The translations under genes were made by a program, and so were the position numbers. A DNA stretch of 64,000 nucleotides from Paenibacillus sp. G2S3 (GTDB lineage Bacteria; Bacillota; Bacilli; Paenibacillales; Paenibacillaceae), in NCBI RefSeq assembly GCF_030123105.1, contig NZ_CP126095.1, forward strand, positions 2,790,001 to 2,854,000, given 5' to 3'. The stretch's first letter is position 1, and each line of letters starts with the position of its first letter. Positions 54,583-63,409 of this stretch are shown here, one piece after another. The notes under the pieces were generated by a model. The model was not told the origin of the DNA and did not search any database. It saw only the letters and a list, made by a program, of their open reading frames with translations.

Positions 54583-54981
54583 ATGAATTTATTAACTAGG
54601 AAGCTAAGGCTGTTTAGTTTGCTTGTTTGTTCTACTTTTATGGCTGCAACGTCAGTCCCGCAAGTAATAAGTGCGGATTCATCATCCGCGCCGTTGAGTG
54701 GAATTAAGGGAATTGTTGCTACGTCTGGCTTTTGGGGCGGAAGCTCCTTCGCTTTGAGGACCGACGGAACCGTTTGGGCCTGGGGTAGTAATGTTTTTGG
54801 ACAGTTTGCCAATGGTACTTATGACCCTCTCGAAAGAAGGAAAGAAAATCATTTTTAAAGAAGGCGCCATTAAAGTAAGTTATACATCACTTGTTCCAGC
54901 GGCAGCTTTGGCTAAGGCGCTAGATGTTACTGCAGAGTGGAATAGTAAACTGTACCAATTAACGATACAAACAAAAAGATG
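54583..54981 (+). pseudogene. Remnant of an RCC1-repeat protein fused out of frame to a stalk domain
   Basis: From ATG 54583 the frame encodes a signal peptide and one RCC1-type repeat (SFALRTDGTVWAWGSNVFGQ), then runs out at 54858. In the next frame a C-terminal stalk piece (VSYTSLVPAAALAKAL, then AEWNSKLYQLTI) continues to 54981. A parent protein would have several RCC1 repeats and a full stalk domain. It looks like an internal deletion that left the two ends out of frame near 54820-54845. No function is expected unless translated by frameshift. Confidence 0.65.
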
Positions 54982-55070
54982 ACTTTCATTTAACACTTAT
55001 TTTAATATTCTGATGTACAATAAGTGAATTATCTCAATTGAACCATAATAACCAGTCTGGAGTGATAGGT

Positions 55071-55664
55071 ATGGCTTTTACAATATGTGTGTTCGCCGGA
55101 TCGAATCCAGGTCTTAATTCAGAATATACGGAAATGGCTAGAGAGTTGGGTTATCATATAGCTGCACAAGGTTGTAGGCTGGTTTATGGAGGCTCGAGAA
55201 ATGGTCTGATGGGTCAGGTGGCAGACGGAGTGTTGGCAAATGGTGGAGAAGTCGTCGGTATCATGCCAGTGGATCTTTTTAAAGATGAAATCCGGCACTC
55301 CGGGCTAACGAATCTGATTGAGGTCTCTAGTATGCATGAACGTAAGGCCGTTATGAGCGGTATGGCTGATGCGTTTATTGCCCTGCCGGGTGGTCTTGGA
55401 ACCTTTGATGAGTTATTTGAAATTCTATGCTGGATGCAGATTGGGATTCATCAGAAGCCTATAGGTCTGCTGAATATAAGAGGTTATTTTAATCCACTGC
55501 TAGCCATGATCACTCATAGTGTAAGTGAAGGGTTTGCCCCAAAAAATGCGTTAAAAATGTTAGATATGAACTCTGATCCCGAATATTTGCTTGAACTGAT
55601 GAGAGGTCAAGTTGATCATAGTGATAAAGGCTTTGGGAACGCTAGATTTCCATCACAGCGCTAG
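55071..55664 (+). CDS. LOG family protein (nucleoside 5'-monophosphate phosphoribohydrolase)
   Basis: This 197-aa protein has a Rossmann-like fold with the LOG motif PGGLGTFDELFE, preceded by GGSRNGLMGQVADGVL and ending in GQVDHSDKGFG. The family cuts ribose 5-phosphate from cytokinin or other nucleotide monophosphates. The ATG at 55071 follows GGAGTGATAGGT; a longer frame from 55038 is less good. A terminator follows. Confidence 0.9.
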   Translation: MAFTICVFAGSNPGLNSEYTEMARELGYHIAAQGCRLVYGGSRNGLMGQVADGVLANGGEVVGIMPVDLFKDEIRHSGLTNLIEVSSMHERKAVMSGMADAFIALPGGLGTFDELFEILCWMQIGIHQKPIGLLNIRGYFNPLLAMITHSVSEGFAPKNALKMLDMNSDPEYLLELMRGQVDHSDKGFGNARFPSQR

Positions 55665-55715
55665 ATTCAAGGTTTTCGCTGCTCTAGAGAGTGAATTAAC
55701 GATACGCTTTGCACA

Positions 55716-55759
55716 ACAAGGACACAAACACTTCACGGGGTTTGTGTCCTTGTTTTTTT
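55716..55759 (+). terminator. Terminator of the LOG gene
   Basis: ACAAGGACACAAAC / GGTTTGTGTCCTTG arms and a seven-T tail. Confidence 0.85.
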
Positions 55760-55794
55760 GCTTTTCATATCAATTACTGACAGGAGGAAGATTT

Positions 55795-56688
55795 ATGATT
55801 CGGAAATTAGGTTTTGCGGCTGAAGACCGTTTGTTAATTATTAATGCAGACGATTTCGGAATGACTAAAGGAACTAATGAAGCCATTGTTAACTTATTTG
55901 AAAAAAACTCAATAACATCCACATCTATTATGATCCCTTGCTTAGACTCATATGAAGCAATGGAGATAAGCAATAAGAAAGGAATAAAGAACATTGGAAT
56001 ACATCTTACTCTAACAAGTAGCGAGAAACATCCGTATAAACCAGTATTCCAAAAAAGAAACTTAAATAGTTTACTCACAGCAGAAGGATATTTTCATCAT
56101 GATGGCACTCTCATGGAAAGAAATGCCGATGATGACGAGGTACGATTAGAAATAGAAGCACAGATTCAAAGCGCAAATTTACATGGAATTGATCCAACTC
56201 ACTTGGATAGTCATGGGGGAAGTATTATGGGGTTATTCACAGGAAGAGATTTTTTAGAAATAACTTTTGATTTATGTGAAAAGTACCGTCTACCCTTTAA
56301 TTTACCTATTAGGATTTTAGAACAACCATTTTTTAATAATGATCAATTGAAATTATTTCAAAATAGAATTTCTTCAGCAAAAGACAGAAAAATCTTATTA
56401 ATCGATGATATAGTTTCTCTTCCATATTGCTTTAATCCCGCTGCTGAGTATAGCAACATGAAAATGAAGTTAAGCGAACTATTAAAAAATTTAAAACCTG
56501 GAATAACCCAGTTAACTTTACATCCATCTACAATATCAGATCAGTTAATAGCAATAACGAACTGTTATACAGAAAGAGAAATGGAATATCGTCTTCTAAA
56601 TGATATTGAGATTAAGCAATTGCTTAAAACTGAGCGGATTAAACTTATTTCGTGGAAAGACATTCGTGATTTACAAAGATGCATTTAG
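55795..56688 (+). CDS. YdjC/ChbG family carbohydrate deacetylase
   Basis: This 297-aa protein has IINADDFGMTKGTNEAI (metal Asp-Asp), GIHLTLTSSEKHP (metal His), DPTHLDSHGG and TQLTLHPST. These are hallmarks of YdjC deacetylases acting on N-acetylated oligosaccharides such as chitobiose. The ATG at 55795 has CAGGAGG upstream; the frame extends to 55612 through the LOG gene end and its terminator without sense. The gene is clearly more AT-rich than its neighbours, which may mark recent transfer. It could work with the LPMO in chitin use. Confidence 0.88.
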   Translation: MIRKLGFAAEDRLLIINADDFGMTKGTNEAIVNLFEKNSITSTSIMIPCLDSYEAMEISNKKGIKNIGIHLTLTSSEKHPYKPVFQKRNLNSLLTAEGYFHHDGTLMERNADDDEVRLEIEAQIQSANLHGIDPTHLDSHGGSIMGLFTGRDFLEITFDLCEKYRLPFNLPIRILEQPFFNNDQLKLFQNRISSAKDRKILLIDDIVSLPYCFNPAAEYSNMKMKLSELLKNLKPGITQLTLHPSTISDQLIAITNCYTEREMEYRLLNDIEIKQLLKTERIKLISWKDIRDLQRCI

Positions 56689-56837
56689 AGGAATGGAAAA
56701 AGCGACCGTTTAACATTGTGTATTCAGAATGTAATTACAATGTTTAGGCGTAAGCAATACTGGGTAACTAATTGTAAAGTAGTTATAGGTAGCTTCACAA
56801 ATTACAGGAAATGATTACCAAAGGAGGTTGGAATTCA

Positions 56838-57002
56838 ATGAATGTGATGGTACATAATCTTATGGCTTACAATCATCAATTTTTTAGACCTCAGCCCGTG
56901 GTCAATCCTAAGCAAGAGAGATCTAAGAAGAAGAAGCAGAGTTTTCAAGAAGTCTTGAATGAGAAAATGAAAATGCATGGCACATACAAAAATATTAAGT
57001 AA
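56838..57002 (+). CDS. Small basic protein of unknown function, 54 aa
   Basis: The ATG at 56838 has AAAGGAGG upstream. The product has an aromatic N-terminus (MVHNLMAYNHQFFRPQ) and a Lys-rich middle (QERSKKKKQSFQEVLNEKM). I do not recognise it. An in-frame ATG at 56811 overlaps the RBS. It ends just before a bidirectional terminator. Confidence 0.6.
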   Translation: MNVMVHNLMAYNHQFFRPQPVVNPKQERSKKKKQSFQEVLNEKMKMHGTYKNIK

Positions 57003-57025
57003 GAGCTACTACATATGGCTGTTGA

Positions 57026-57077
57026 AAAAATCCGGAACGTAGTGATCCCAAGGGTCACTGTGTTCCGGATTTTTTTT
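57026..57077. terminator. Bidirectional terminator with a double stem
   Basis: AAAAATCCGGAAC / GTTCCGGATTTTTTTT with an inner AGTGAtCCC/GGGTCACT stem. It lies between convergent small genes and overlaps the end of the reverse gene. Confidence 0.85.
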
Positions 57078-57288
57078 AGGGTCTAACCTCATAGAATTGG
57101 CAACTCTTACGAGCGTAATAAGTCAGATCACTAACCCTCGACTGAATAACTACATCAGAATCAGTGAAGCGGACAACCGTGGCTCCAGAATTCACTAAAT
57201 GATCGTCCTGAAACACACGAACGGGTAGTTTGCGGTCAACGGCTTCTTGGAAATCGCTGTCTGTTAGCAGCGGGCGGTTAATTGGCAT
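57076..57288 (-). CDS. Small protein of unknown function, 70 aa
   Basis: This 70-aa product has a polar start (MPINRPLLTDSDFQEAVDR) and alternating hydrophobic residues that suggest beta-strands (LPVRVFQDDHL, ATVVRFTDSDVVIQS). The RBS AAAGGAG lies 10 bases upstream. I do not recognise the family. It is divergent from the YtaF-like gene. Confidence 0.6.
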   Translation of the reverse strand: MPINRPLLTDSDFQEAVDRKLPVRVFQDDHLVNSGATVVRFTDSDVVIQSRVSDLTYYARKSCQFYEVRP

Positions 57289-57471
57289 AAGTGTTTAACT
57301 CCTTTTGATCATTTTAATGAAGGTAGAAATAAAAATAGTATACCTGCGGAAGCACGAGAAATCCAATATAAGTGAAGCTGACGAACATTTTATGAGCAAC
57401 ACATTTGGACAAAATTCTATACTCCCATCTCAGACATAACATAGTTATGAATGTATTAAGGGGGTCTAGCT

Positions 57472-58080
57472 ATGCATTGGCTTTCTATCATCATTATTGG
57501 GTTGGCTTCAAATTTGGATAACTTAGGAATAGGTGTTTCCTTTGGCGCTAGGTCTACAAGAATTACACCATTTTCTAATCTGATCATTGCAGTTCTGTCG
57601 ATGCTGGCTACATATATCTCAATAACCTCAGGTGAGTATGTGTCAGAATATTTTTCTGAAGCGAATGGAAATGCCATTGGAGGGTGCTTGATTCTGTTTA
57701 TGGGAATCTGGAGCATCAGAGCCGTATATAAGAAACCAACATCGACTGAAACAGCACAGAGTGCGATGGATGGCATAGAGTCTACTCCCTTAGTTACTTC
57801 TAATTCAGATAGTGGCTACCGGCAAGTGCTCGAATGGCAAGAATCGATTTGGCTTGGTGTGGCGTTAGCTATAAACTGTATTGCTACAGGCTTTGGAGCA
57901 GGGATAAGCGGCGTGAATGCAGCGTTTACAGCGATCTCAGTAGGCGTATTCTCTTTTATTACTGTAGCGGTCGGCTTGAAAATAGGAAATCGATTCTCCA
58001 AAACCTGGTTCGGAAAACATTCTGAACTCATCGGTGGTTTATTATTAGCAGGCATTGGTCTGTATGAAATATTTATTTAA
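57472..58080 (+). CDS. ytaF: YtaF-like sporulation membrane protein (MntP-type fold)
   Basis: This 202-aa membrane protein has six helices in two similar halves. The start LSIIIIGLASNLDNLGIGVSFGAR and the second-half GVALAINCIATGFGAGISGVNA with Asn/Asp-type polar residues fit the YtaF/MntP family. MntP exports Mn2+; YtaF is a sporulation-associated relative with an unclear role. AAGGGGG lies 8 bases before the ATG. It is monocistronic. Confidence 0.85.
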   Translation: MHWLSIIIIGLASNLDNLGIGVSFGARSTRITPFSNLIIAVLSMLATYISITSGEYVSEYFSEANGNAIGGCLILFMGIWSIRAVYKKPTSTETAQSAMDGIESTPLVTSNSDSGYRQVLEWQESIWLGVALAINCIATGFGAGISGVNAAFTAISVGVFSFITVAVGLKIGNRFSKTWFGKHSELIGGLLLAGIGLYEIFI

Positions 58081-58149
58081 GCTGAACTTGAGTTCGTAAT
58101 TATTTCCACCATAAATCGGAAGTTTGCCTCCTCAAAAAAAGAATATAAA

Positions 58150-58197
58150 CCCTGTACACTAAATCTTGTAAGAGAAACCTTTGAAAGGGGTACAGGG
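58150..58197 (+). promoter_or_regulatory. Inverted repeat covering the RBS of the second sugar-binding protein
   Basis: CCCTGTAC (58150-58157) and GTACAGGG (58190-58197) pair perfectly. The second arm contains the AGGGG just before the ATG at 58200, so folding would hide the ribosome site if the first arm is transcribed. Confidence 0.45.
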
Positions 58198-58199
58198 GA

Positions 58200-59555
58200 A
58201 TGAATAAAATAAAACACTTGGCGCTTTCGTTAGTCGCTATCATGCTCGTAGGATCACTAGCAGCATGCGGAGGCAACAACGCCGAGAACAATGCATCGAG
58301 TAAAAATACAGGTAACAACGCAGCAAGCACAAGTGAACCCGCAAAAGATGAGGGCACCGAGCCTGCTGAGAAAATCGAACTTTCTTTCTGGACACTCGGT
58401 AACGTGAACTACGAGGATTTAGCAAAAGAGTACACGAAGGAACATCCAAACGTAACGATCAAGGTTCAAAATACCGGTGACCAAACGGCTCACCATAATA
58501 ATTTGACCACTGCTTTATCGGCGGGATCAGGCGCACCTGATATTTTCCAACTTGAAATCGGTTTCATGGAGCGTTTTATTAATGCACAGGATAAATTCTA
58601 TAACCTGAATGATCTTGGGGCCAAAGATATTCAAGCGAACTATCTGGATTGGAAATGGAAACAAGCCTCTTCTGTAGATGGCAGCTTCCAACTGGGTCTT
58701 CCTACAGATATCGGTCCAACGGTTGTATATTACAGAACAGATTTGGCTGAAGAAGCTGGATTACCAACTGACTCCGAAGGATTCGGCGCAGCAATCGATA
58801 CTTGGGATAAGTTCGCTGCTGTAGCCAAAGCCTTCAAGGAAAAGACAGGCAAACCGTTTGTAGACCTTACTGATCTGACATTTAACGCATTGCGTGACCA
58901 ATCCGCGGATGAAATCTATTTCAGCAAAGCGGATGGCAGCTTTATCGGAGACACCAACCCACAAGTTCGCAAAGCTTATGATTTCACGGTCAAGGGTATC
59001 CAAGAAGGCTGGATCAGCAATGTAATGCTCTGGTCTCCTGAATGGGGCCAAGGCATGAACGACGGATCGTTTGCTGTAGTTATGGGACCTGCTTGGATGG
59101 CAGGAAATGTTAAGAGTAACGCGCCAGACTCCTCTGGTAAATGGAAAATCGCGCAGCTTCCTGAAGGTGCGGGTAACTGGGGTGGTTCATTCCTGACACT
59201 GCCTAAAGAAGGTAAACACTCGAAAGAAGCTTATGACTTTATCGCATGGATGGATAACAAGGATAATCAACTGGAATCATTCAAAACAAAAGGGTTGATG
59301 CCTTCAATTCCTGCCCTGTACGAAGATCCTGCATTCGTAGATTTCAAGGATGAATTCTTCGGTGGCCAACAAACGGCTGTTGAATTTGGTAAAGCTGCTA
59401 ATCGTGTAAAACCTGTATACTACGGTCCACTTCATGACCAAACGGATACCTTCTTCAAAAATGCACTGAAAAACGTGCTGGAGAAAAAGGCTGATCCGGC
59501 TAAAGAGTGGGATGAAGCTGTAAAACAAGCGAAGACACTGGCTGAACGCAGCTAA
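58200..59555 (+). CDS. Extracellular sugar-binding lipoprotein of the second ABC importer
   Basis: This 451-aa SBP_bac_1-type protein has a lipoprotein signal ending SLAAC (Cys23) and an Asn/Ser-rich linker. The binding fold shows KIELSFWTLGNVNYEDLAKEY, DIFQLEIGFMERF and GLPTDIGPTVVYYRTDLA. It binds a sugar or oligosaccharide for the two permeases downstream. CAGGGGA precedes the ATG. A hairpin follows at 59589. No ATPase gene is present, so it may use a shared MsmX-type ATPase. Confidence 0.9.
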   Translation: MNKIKHLALSLVAIMLVGSLAACGGNNAENNASSKNTGNNAASTSEPAKDEGTEPAEKIELSFWTLGNVNYEDLAKEYTKEHPNVTIKVQNTGDQTAHHNNLTTALSAGSGAPDIFQLEIGFMERFINAQDKFYNLNDLGAKDIQANYLDWKWKQASSVDGSFQLGLPTDIGPTVVYYRTDLAEEAGLPTDSEGFGAAIDTWDKFAAVAKAFKEKTGKPFVDLTDLTFNALRDQSADEIYFSKADGSFIGDTNPQVRKAYDFTVKGIQEGWISNVMLWSPEWGQGMNDGSFAVVMGPAWMAGNVKSNAPDSSGKWKIAQLPEGAGNWGGSFLTLPKEGKHSKEAYDFIAWMDNKDNQLESFKTKGLMPSIPALYEDPAFVDFKDEFFGGQQTAVEFGKAANRVKPVYYGPLHDQTDTFFKNALKNVLEKKADPAKEWDEAVKQAKTLAERS

Positions 59556-59588
59556 GACTTCTAACTTAGTAGCTCAATTTCTTGAAGG

Positions 59589-59630
59589 TCCGGATTCATG
59601 GAGAACATCATTCTCTATGAATTCGGATTT
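59589..59630 (+). terminator. Hairpin after the second sugar-binding protein gene
   Basis: TCCGgATTCATgGAGAA pairs with TTCTCtATGAATtCGGA and is followed by TTTAATT. It lies between binding protein and permease genes. A further inverted repeat CATAAACG/CGTTTATG is at about 59683-59726. Confidence 0.65.
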
Positions 59631-59756
59631 AATTATAAAAAAGTATAAGTTTCACGCAATACTGTATCCTTATAATTCTCGCATAAACGCTTACCGTCAT
59701 TATAAGGACGCCGAAGACGTTTATGCTTGACACGTTATATTACCTGGAGGTGTGAC

Positions 59757-60710
59757 ATGGCACAACCTGTTATTTCGAGTCCGCATGCCGAGAGCAAGCG
59801 CCCCTTTTTAACTGAACAAAGAAGGAGCCGCATCACTGCATATACTTTCATTTCTCCTTTTTTTATTCTGTTCTCGATATTTGGACTATATCCAATCTTT
59901 TTTACGATTTACCTCTCATTCTTTAAATGGGATGCGCTGAACCCTATGAAATTCGTAGGGATGAAAAATTATGATTTGGTCACAAGCGACCCTACCTTCT
60001 GGATTTCTTTTAGCAACACATTAATTATGGGACTGCTCGGAACTGTTCCACAGATCCTATTGGCGCTTTTGATTGCCGTTTTGTTGAATTCGGGGATGAC
60101 TCGGTTCAAGAAAACGTTCCGCGTTCTCTTTTTCATGCCCAATATTACATCTATCGTTGCGGTTACACTGGTATTTAGTACGCTGTTTGGGAACAACGGG
60201 ATGATCAACTGGCTGCTTAGCGGTTTAGGACTGGATAGTGTGGCCTTCAACTCTGGCTGGTGGGGGGTCAAGATCGCGATCTCAACCATGGTGATGTGGC
60301 GCTGGACAGGGTATAATGCCATTATTTTTCTATCAGGACTTCAAAGTATTCCCACGGATTTGTATGAAGCAGCCCGAATTGATGGAGCGAACAGAAGGCA
60401 ACAATTAACCTTCATTACTTTGCCACTACTGAAACCGTTCATCGTATTTGTCACTTTGCTCTCGACCATAGGTGCCTTGCAGCTGTTCACTGAGCCTTAT
60501 GTATTCTTAGGACAATCAGGAACGGGATCTACACGTCAGGAAGGGATCACTATGGTTACCTATTTGTACAGCGAAGCATTCCGCAATGGATTCTTCGGTA
60601 CGGCGGCGGCTACGGCAGTTCTGCTGTTTGTAGTCACGATTATATTCTCTGTCCTTAATATGCTGGTCTCAAGCCGCATGGGTGGAGATACAGGAGGGGG
60701 TAAAGCGTGA
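59757..60710 (+). CDS. Sugar ABC transporter permease (MalF type)
   Basis: This 317-aa permease has six membrane helices (FISPFFILFSIFGLYPIFF first) and the EAA motif in DLYEAARIDGANRRQQLTFITLP. The ATG at 59757 has GGAGGTG upstream. It overlaps the next permease start by 4 bases. Confidence 0.9.
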   Translation: MAQPVISSPHAESKRPFLTEQRRSRITAYTFISPFFILFSIFGLYPIFFTIYLSFFKWDALNPMKFVGMKNYDLVTSDPTFWISFSNTLIMGLLGTVPQILLALLIAVLLNSGMTRFKKTFRVLFFMPNITSIVAVTLVFSTLFGNNGMINWLLSGLGLDSVAFNSGWWGVKIAISTMVMWRWTGYNAIIFLSGLQSIPTDLYEAARIDGANRRQQLTFITLPLLKPFIVFVTLLSTIGALQLFTEPYVFLGQSGTGSTRQEGITMVTYLYSEAFRNGFFGTAAATAVLLFVVTIIFSVLNMLVSSRMGGDTGGGKA

Positions 60711-61570
60711 GTACAGTGCGTCTATTAAAAAAAGATCCGGATGATCTTGGGATTTTCGGCAAAGTAGGATTTTATCTCATTCTGATTCTTGGTGCGCTCG
60801 TGTCCATCTTTCCTTTTTACTGGATGTTTGTGGTTGGCACAAATGATAGGGGCGCAGTATTCCATGTACCCCCTTTGCTTACGGTTGGGAACCAGTTTTT
60901 TGACAATTTCCAACGGGTACTGGATAAAACAGATTTCTTTCAAGCCCTTGGAAACTCATTATTCGTCTCGTCCATGGTAACCATCTCAGTCGTATTTTTC
61001 TGTACACTGGCTGGTTATGCTTTTGCTAAATATGAATTTCCGTTTAAAAATATACTGTTCTACTTTGTAATTGCCACTCTATTTGTACCCCAGCAGCTTG
61101 GTGTGTTACCTACTTACGTAATTATGGCCAAGCTCCACTGGATCGACTCTTTTAAGGCACTGATTGTTCCGGCTATGGTTAATGCCTTCGGGATCTTTTG
61201 GATGCGGCAGTATATCTCTACAGCTGTACATACGGAACTGATCGAAGCTGGACGGATCGATGGTGGCGGACATTTCCGGATCTTCTGGAACATCGCCATT
61301 CCAGTTATCACACCAGCTATGGCGACTCTAGGTATTCTGAATTTTATGACCGTATGGAATGACTTCTTTTGGCCTTTGGTCGTGTTGAAGAACCAAGAGC
61401 ATTTTACAATACAAATCGCACTCCAGCAGCTATTCTCCAATCGTGACGGTCTGGATTATGGAATGATCATGTCAGCTACGTTTACGGCGACCTTGCCACT
61501 GCTGATCGTATTCCTGTTATTTAGCCGCTGGGTGATTGCGGGTCTTACTTCAGGGGCCATTAAGAGCTGA
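60707..61570 (+). CDS. Sugar ABC transporter permease (MalG type)
   Basis: This 287-aa permease has six membrane helices and the EAA motif in ELIEAGRIDGGGHFRIFWNIAIP. It starts with GTG at 60707, overlapping the previous stop, behind CAGGAGGGG. Together with the preceding permease it forms the channel of the second importer. Confidence 0.92.
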   Translation: MSTVRLLKKDPDDLGIFGKVGFYLILILGALVSIFPFYWMFVVGTNDRGAVFHVPPLLTVGNQFFDNFQRVLDKTDFFQALGNSLFVSSMVTISVVFFCTLAGYAFAKYEFPFKNILFYFVIATLFVPQQLGVLPTYVIMAKLHWIDSFKALIVPAMVNAFGIFWMRQYISTAVHTELIEAGRIDGGGHFRIFWNIAIPVITPAMATLGILNFMTVWNDFFWPLVVLKNQEHFTIQIALQQLFSNRDGLDYGMIMSATFTATLPLLIVFLLFSRWVIAGLTSGAIKS

Positions 61571-61653
61571 TCTTACTTTTAACCTTTACAAGGGAATAGG
61601 CGGTTTCGTGAAGAATATTAGAGGACAGAGACAGCAGGGGGAAGGGGAATACC

Positions 61654-63378
61654 ATGAAGCTCCGCCGTAAAATCTTGTTCGCTATTATTCTTCTCGTCTT
61701 TATTCCAGTGATTCTGATGGGGATCGTTACATACGTTAACTTCTCTAATGCAATGGAGAAAAAATCAAGCAACTTCTATTGGGTTTCACTGCTCGAAACG
61801 GATCGGAAGCTCAAATTCGCTCTTAGTGAAATCTCCTCGATCACGAACTCTGCGATCACACAGCCGGTGATTCAACAATCCCTCAAGCAGACGAACTTTG
61901 TGCTCACCTATGATCGCAAGCAGGAGCTTAACAATTTACTCATTAATCATCCGATGATTACTTCATTTAGTTTATATAGTAAAGATCGGTTGCTCTATCA
62001 ATATAATGCGCCGATGTCCTTTGAGGAGCTGAAGAAGCAGAGTTGGTTTAATACGATGGAAAGGGCTGAGGGACGGCCTGTATGGTCAGGACCCGGTGAG
62101 AACGGCTCGGCGTTATCCGGCCATCCGGCACTTGTGCAAGCCAGAGTGATCAAAGATTATTATTCTCTTGAAGATATAGGCTATTTGGTCGTTAATGTTA
62201 AACCTGATTTACTGGATCAGATTTTTTGGGAGGCAGCAACGCTCAAGAAGGGAGATATTCTGCTGGTGAACAAGCTTGGGAATATCGTTTTTAACAAATC
62301 TGGTGAACATATTGGGCAGCGCACGGAGTTCCCTTTTTTAGAAAATGAATATGCCAAGGAACAAAACTATTACATCGACAACTATCAGGGAGAAAAATCA
62401 CTCATAACCTTCCTTCCTTCACATAATAAAGACTGGTATTTGGCAGCGATTACACCAATGAATCTAATCTCTTCGGAATCCATATCTATTCGTAATATTG
62501 CGATTATTTTGAGTACGGTTTCATTGTTATCTGCCTTTTTGTTTGACCGATATTTTGTTAGAAGGCTCGTTTATAGCATCAACAGCGCGGTCAACGGGAT
62601 GAAGCGGGTGAAGCAGGGGATTTTTACTCCTATCACTACACGTTATCGTGCCGATGATGAAAGTGACTTTCTAATAGATGGTTTTAATCGGATGAGCACA
62701 CAGATCAACGAGTTGATTGTGCAGGTGCAGACGGAGCAGGGGCGGAAGAAGGAAGCAGAAATGCAGGCATTAATGGCGCAGATTAATCCTCATTTTATTT
62801 ATAATTCACTCGAATCGATTAATTCGATGGCCGTGCTGCAGGGCAATAAAGATATTAGTAAAATGGTCATTTCACTAGGCAAGCTGCTGCGAATCAGTAT
62901 TAGTCAGAATCAAGAGCTGATTCCGCTGCAAATGGAGTTTGAGCATGTCCGTCATTATCTGGATATTCAGAAGTTCCGTTTTGAGGATAAATTCTCGTAC
63001 AATATAAATCTTCCTGAAGGTCTTAAAACATTTATGACTCAAAAGCTGATCGTTCAGCCCATTGTAGAGAATGCATTGTACCATGCGATTGAGCCGATGG
63101 AAGACCCTGGAATCATTGAAATCACAGCCTATGAAATGGGCACGGATATGATCATTATCGTAAAAGATAACGGTCCGGGCTTTGACTTAGCCAAGATGAT
63201 GAATCTGTGGGACAAAGAGGGAAGCGGCCAGAGGAAATATAGCGACAGCGGTGTAGGGCTTAAGAATGTACATGAACGCCTGAAAATCCGATTTGGCAGT
63301 CCATACGGCCTACTTGTGTGTTCATCCCCAGGATTTGGTTCAACGATTCGAATCCGAATCCCAAAAATATTGCCATAA
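61654..63378 (+). CDS. LytS/YesM-type sensor histidine kinase
   Basis: This 574-aa kinase has an N-terminal membrane helix, an extracellular sensor region of about 250 residues, a second helix near 285 and HAMP. The His_kinase domain has the phospho-acceptor in NPHFIYNSLESINSM (about residue 380) and a HATPase region (DNGPGFDLAKM, SGVGLKNVHERL). It lies directly behind the importer and before a solute-binding-like protein, so it likely senses the imported sugar or its binding protein. A response regulator is expected beyond the window. Confidence 0.9.
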   Translation: MKLRRKILFAIILLVFIPVILMGIVTYVNFSNAMEKKSSNFYWVSLLETDRKLKFALSEISSITNSAITQPVIQQSLKQTNFVLTYDRKQELNNLLINHPMITSFSLYSKDRLLYQYNAPMSFEELKKQSWFNTMERAEGRPVWSGPGENGSALSGHPALVQARVIKDYYSLEDIGYLVVNVKPDLLDQIFWEAATLKKGDILLVNKLGNIVFNKSGEHIGQRTEFPFLENEYAKEQNYYIDNYQGEKSLITFLPSHNKDWYLAAITPMNLISSESISIRNIAIILSTVSLLSAFLFDRYFVRRLVYSINSAVNGMKRVKQGIFTPITTRYRADDESDFLIDGFNRMSTQINELIVQVQTEQGRKKEAEMQALMAQINPHFIYNSLESINSMAVLQGNKDISKMVISLGKLLRISISQNQELIPLQMEFEHVRHYLDIQKFRFEDKFSYNINLPEGLKTFMTQKLIVQPIVENALYHAIEPMEDPGIIEITAYEMGTDMIIIVKDNGPGFDLAKMMNLWDKEGSGQRKYSDSGVGLKNVHERLKIRFGSPYGLLVCSSPGFGSTIRIRIPKILP

Positions 63379-63409
63379 TCGATCATACAGAGGAATAGGG
63401 GGGATTGAT

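Noticed and set aside
55612..55794. Upstream extension of the YdjC frame
   Set aside because: It runs through the end of the LOG gene and a strong terminator; the RBS is at 55785-55791 before the ATG at 55795.
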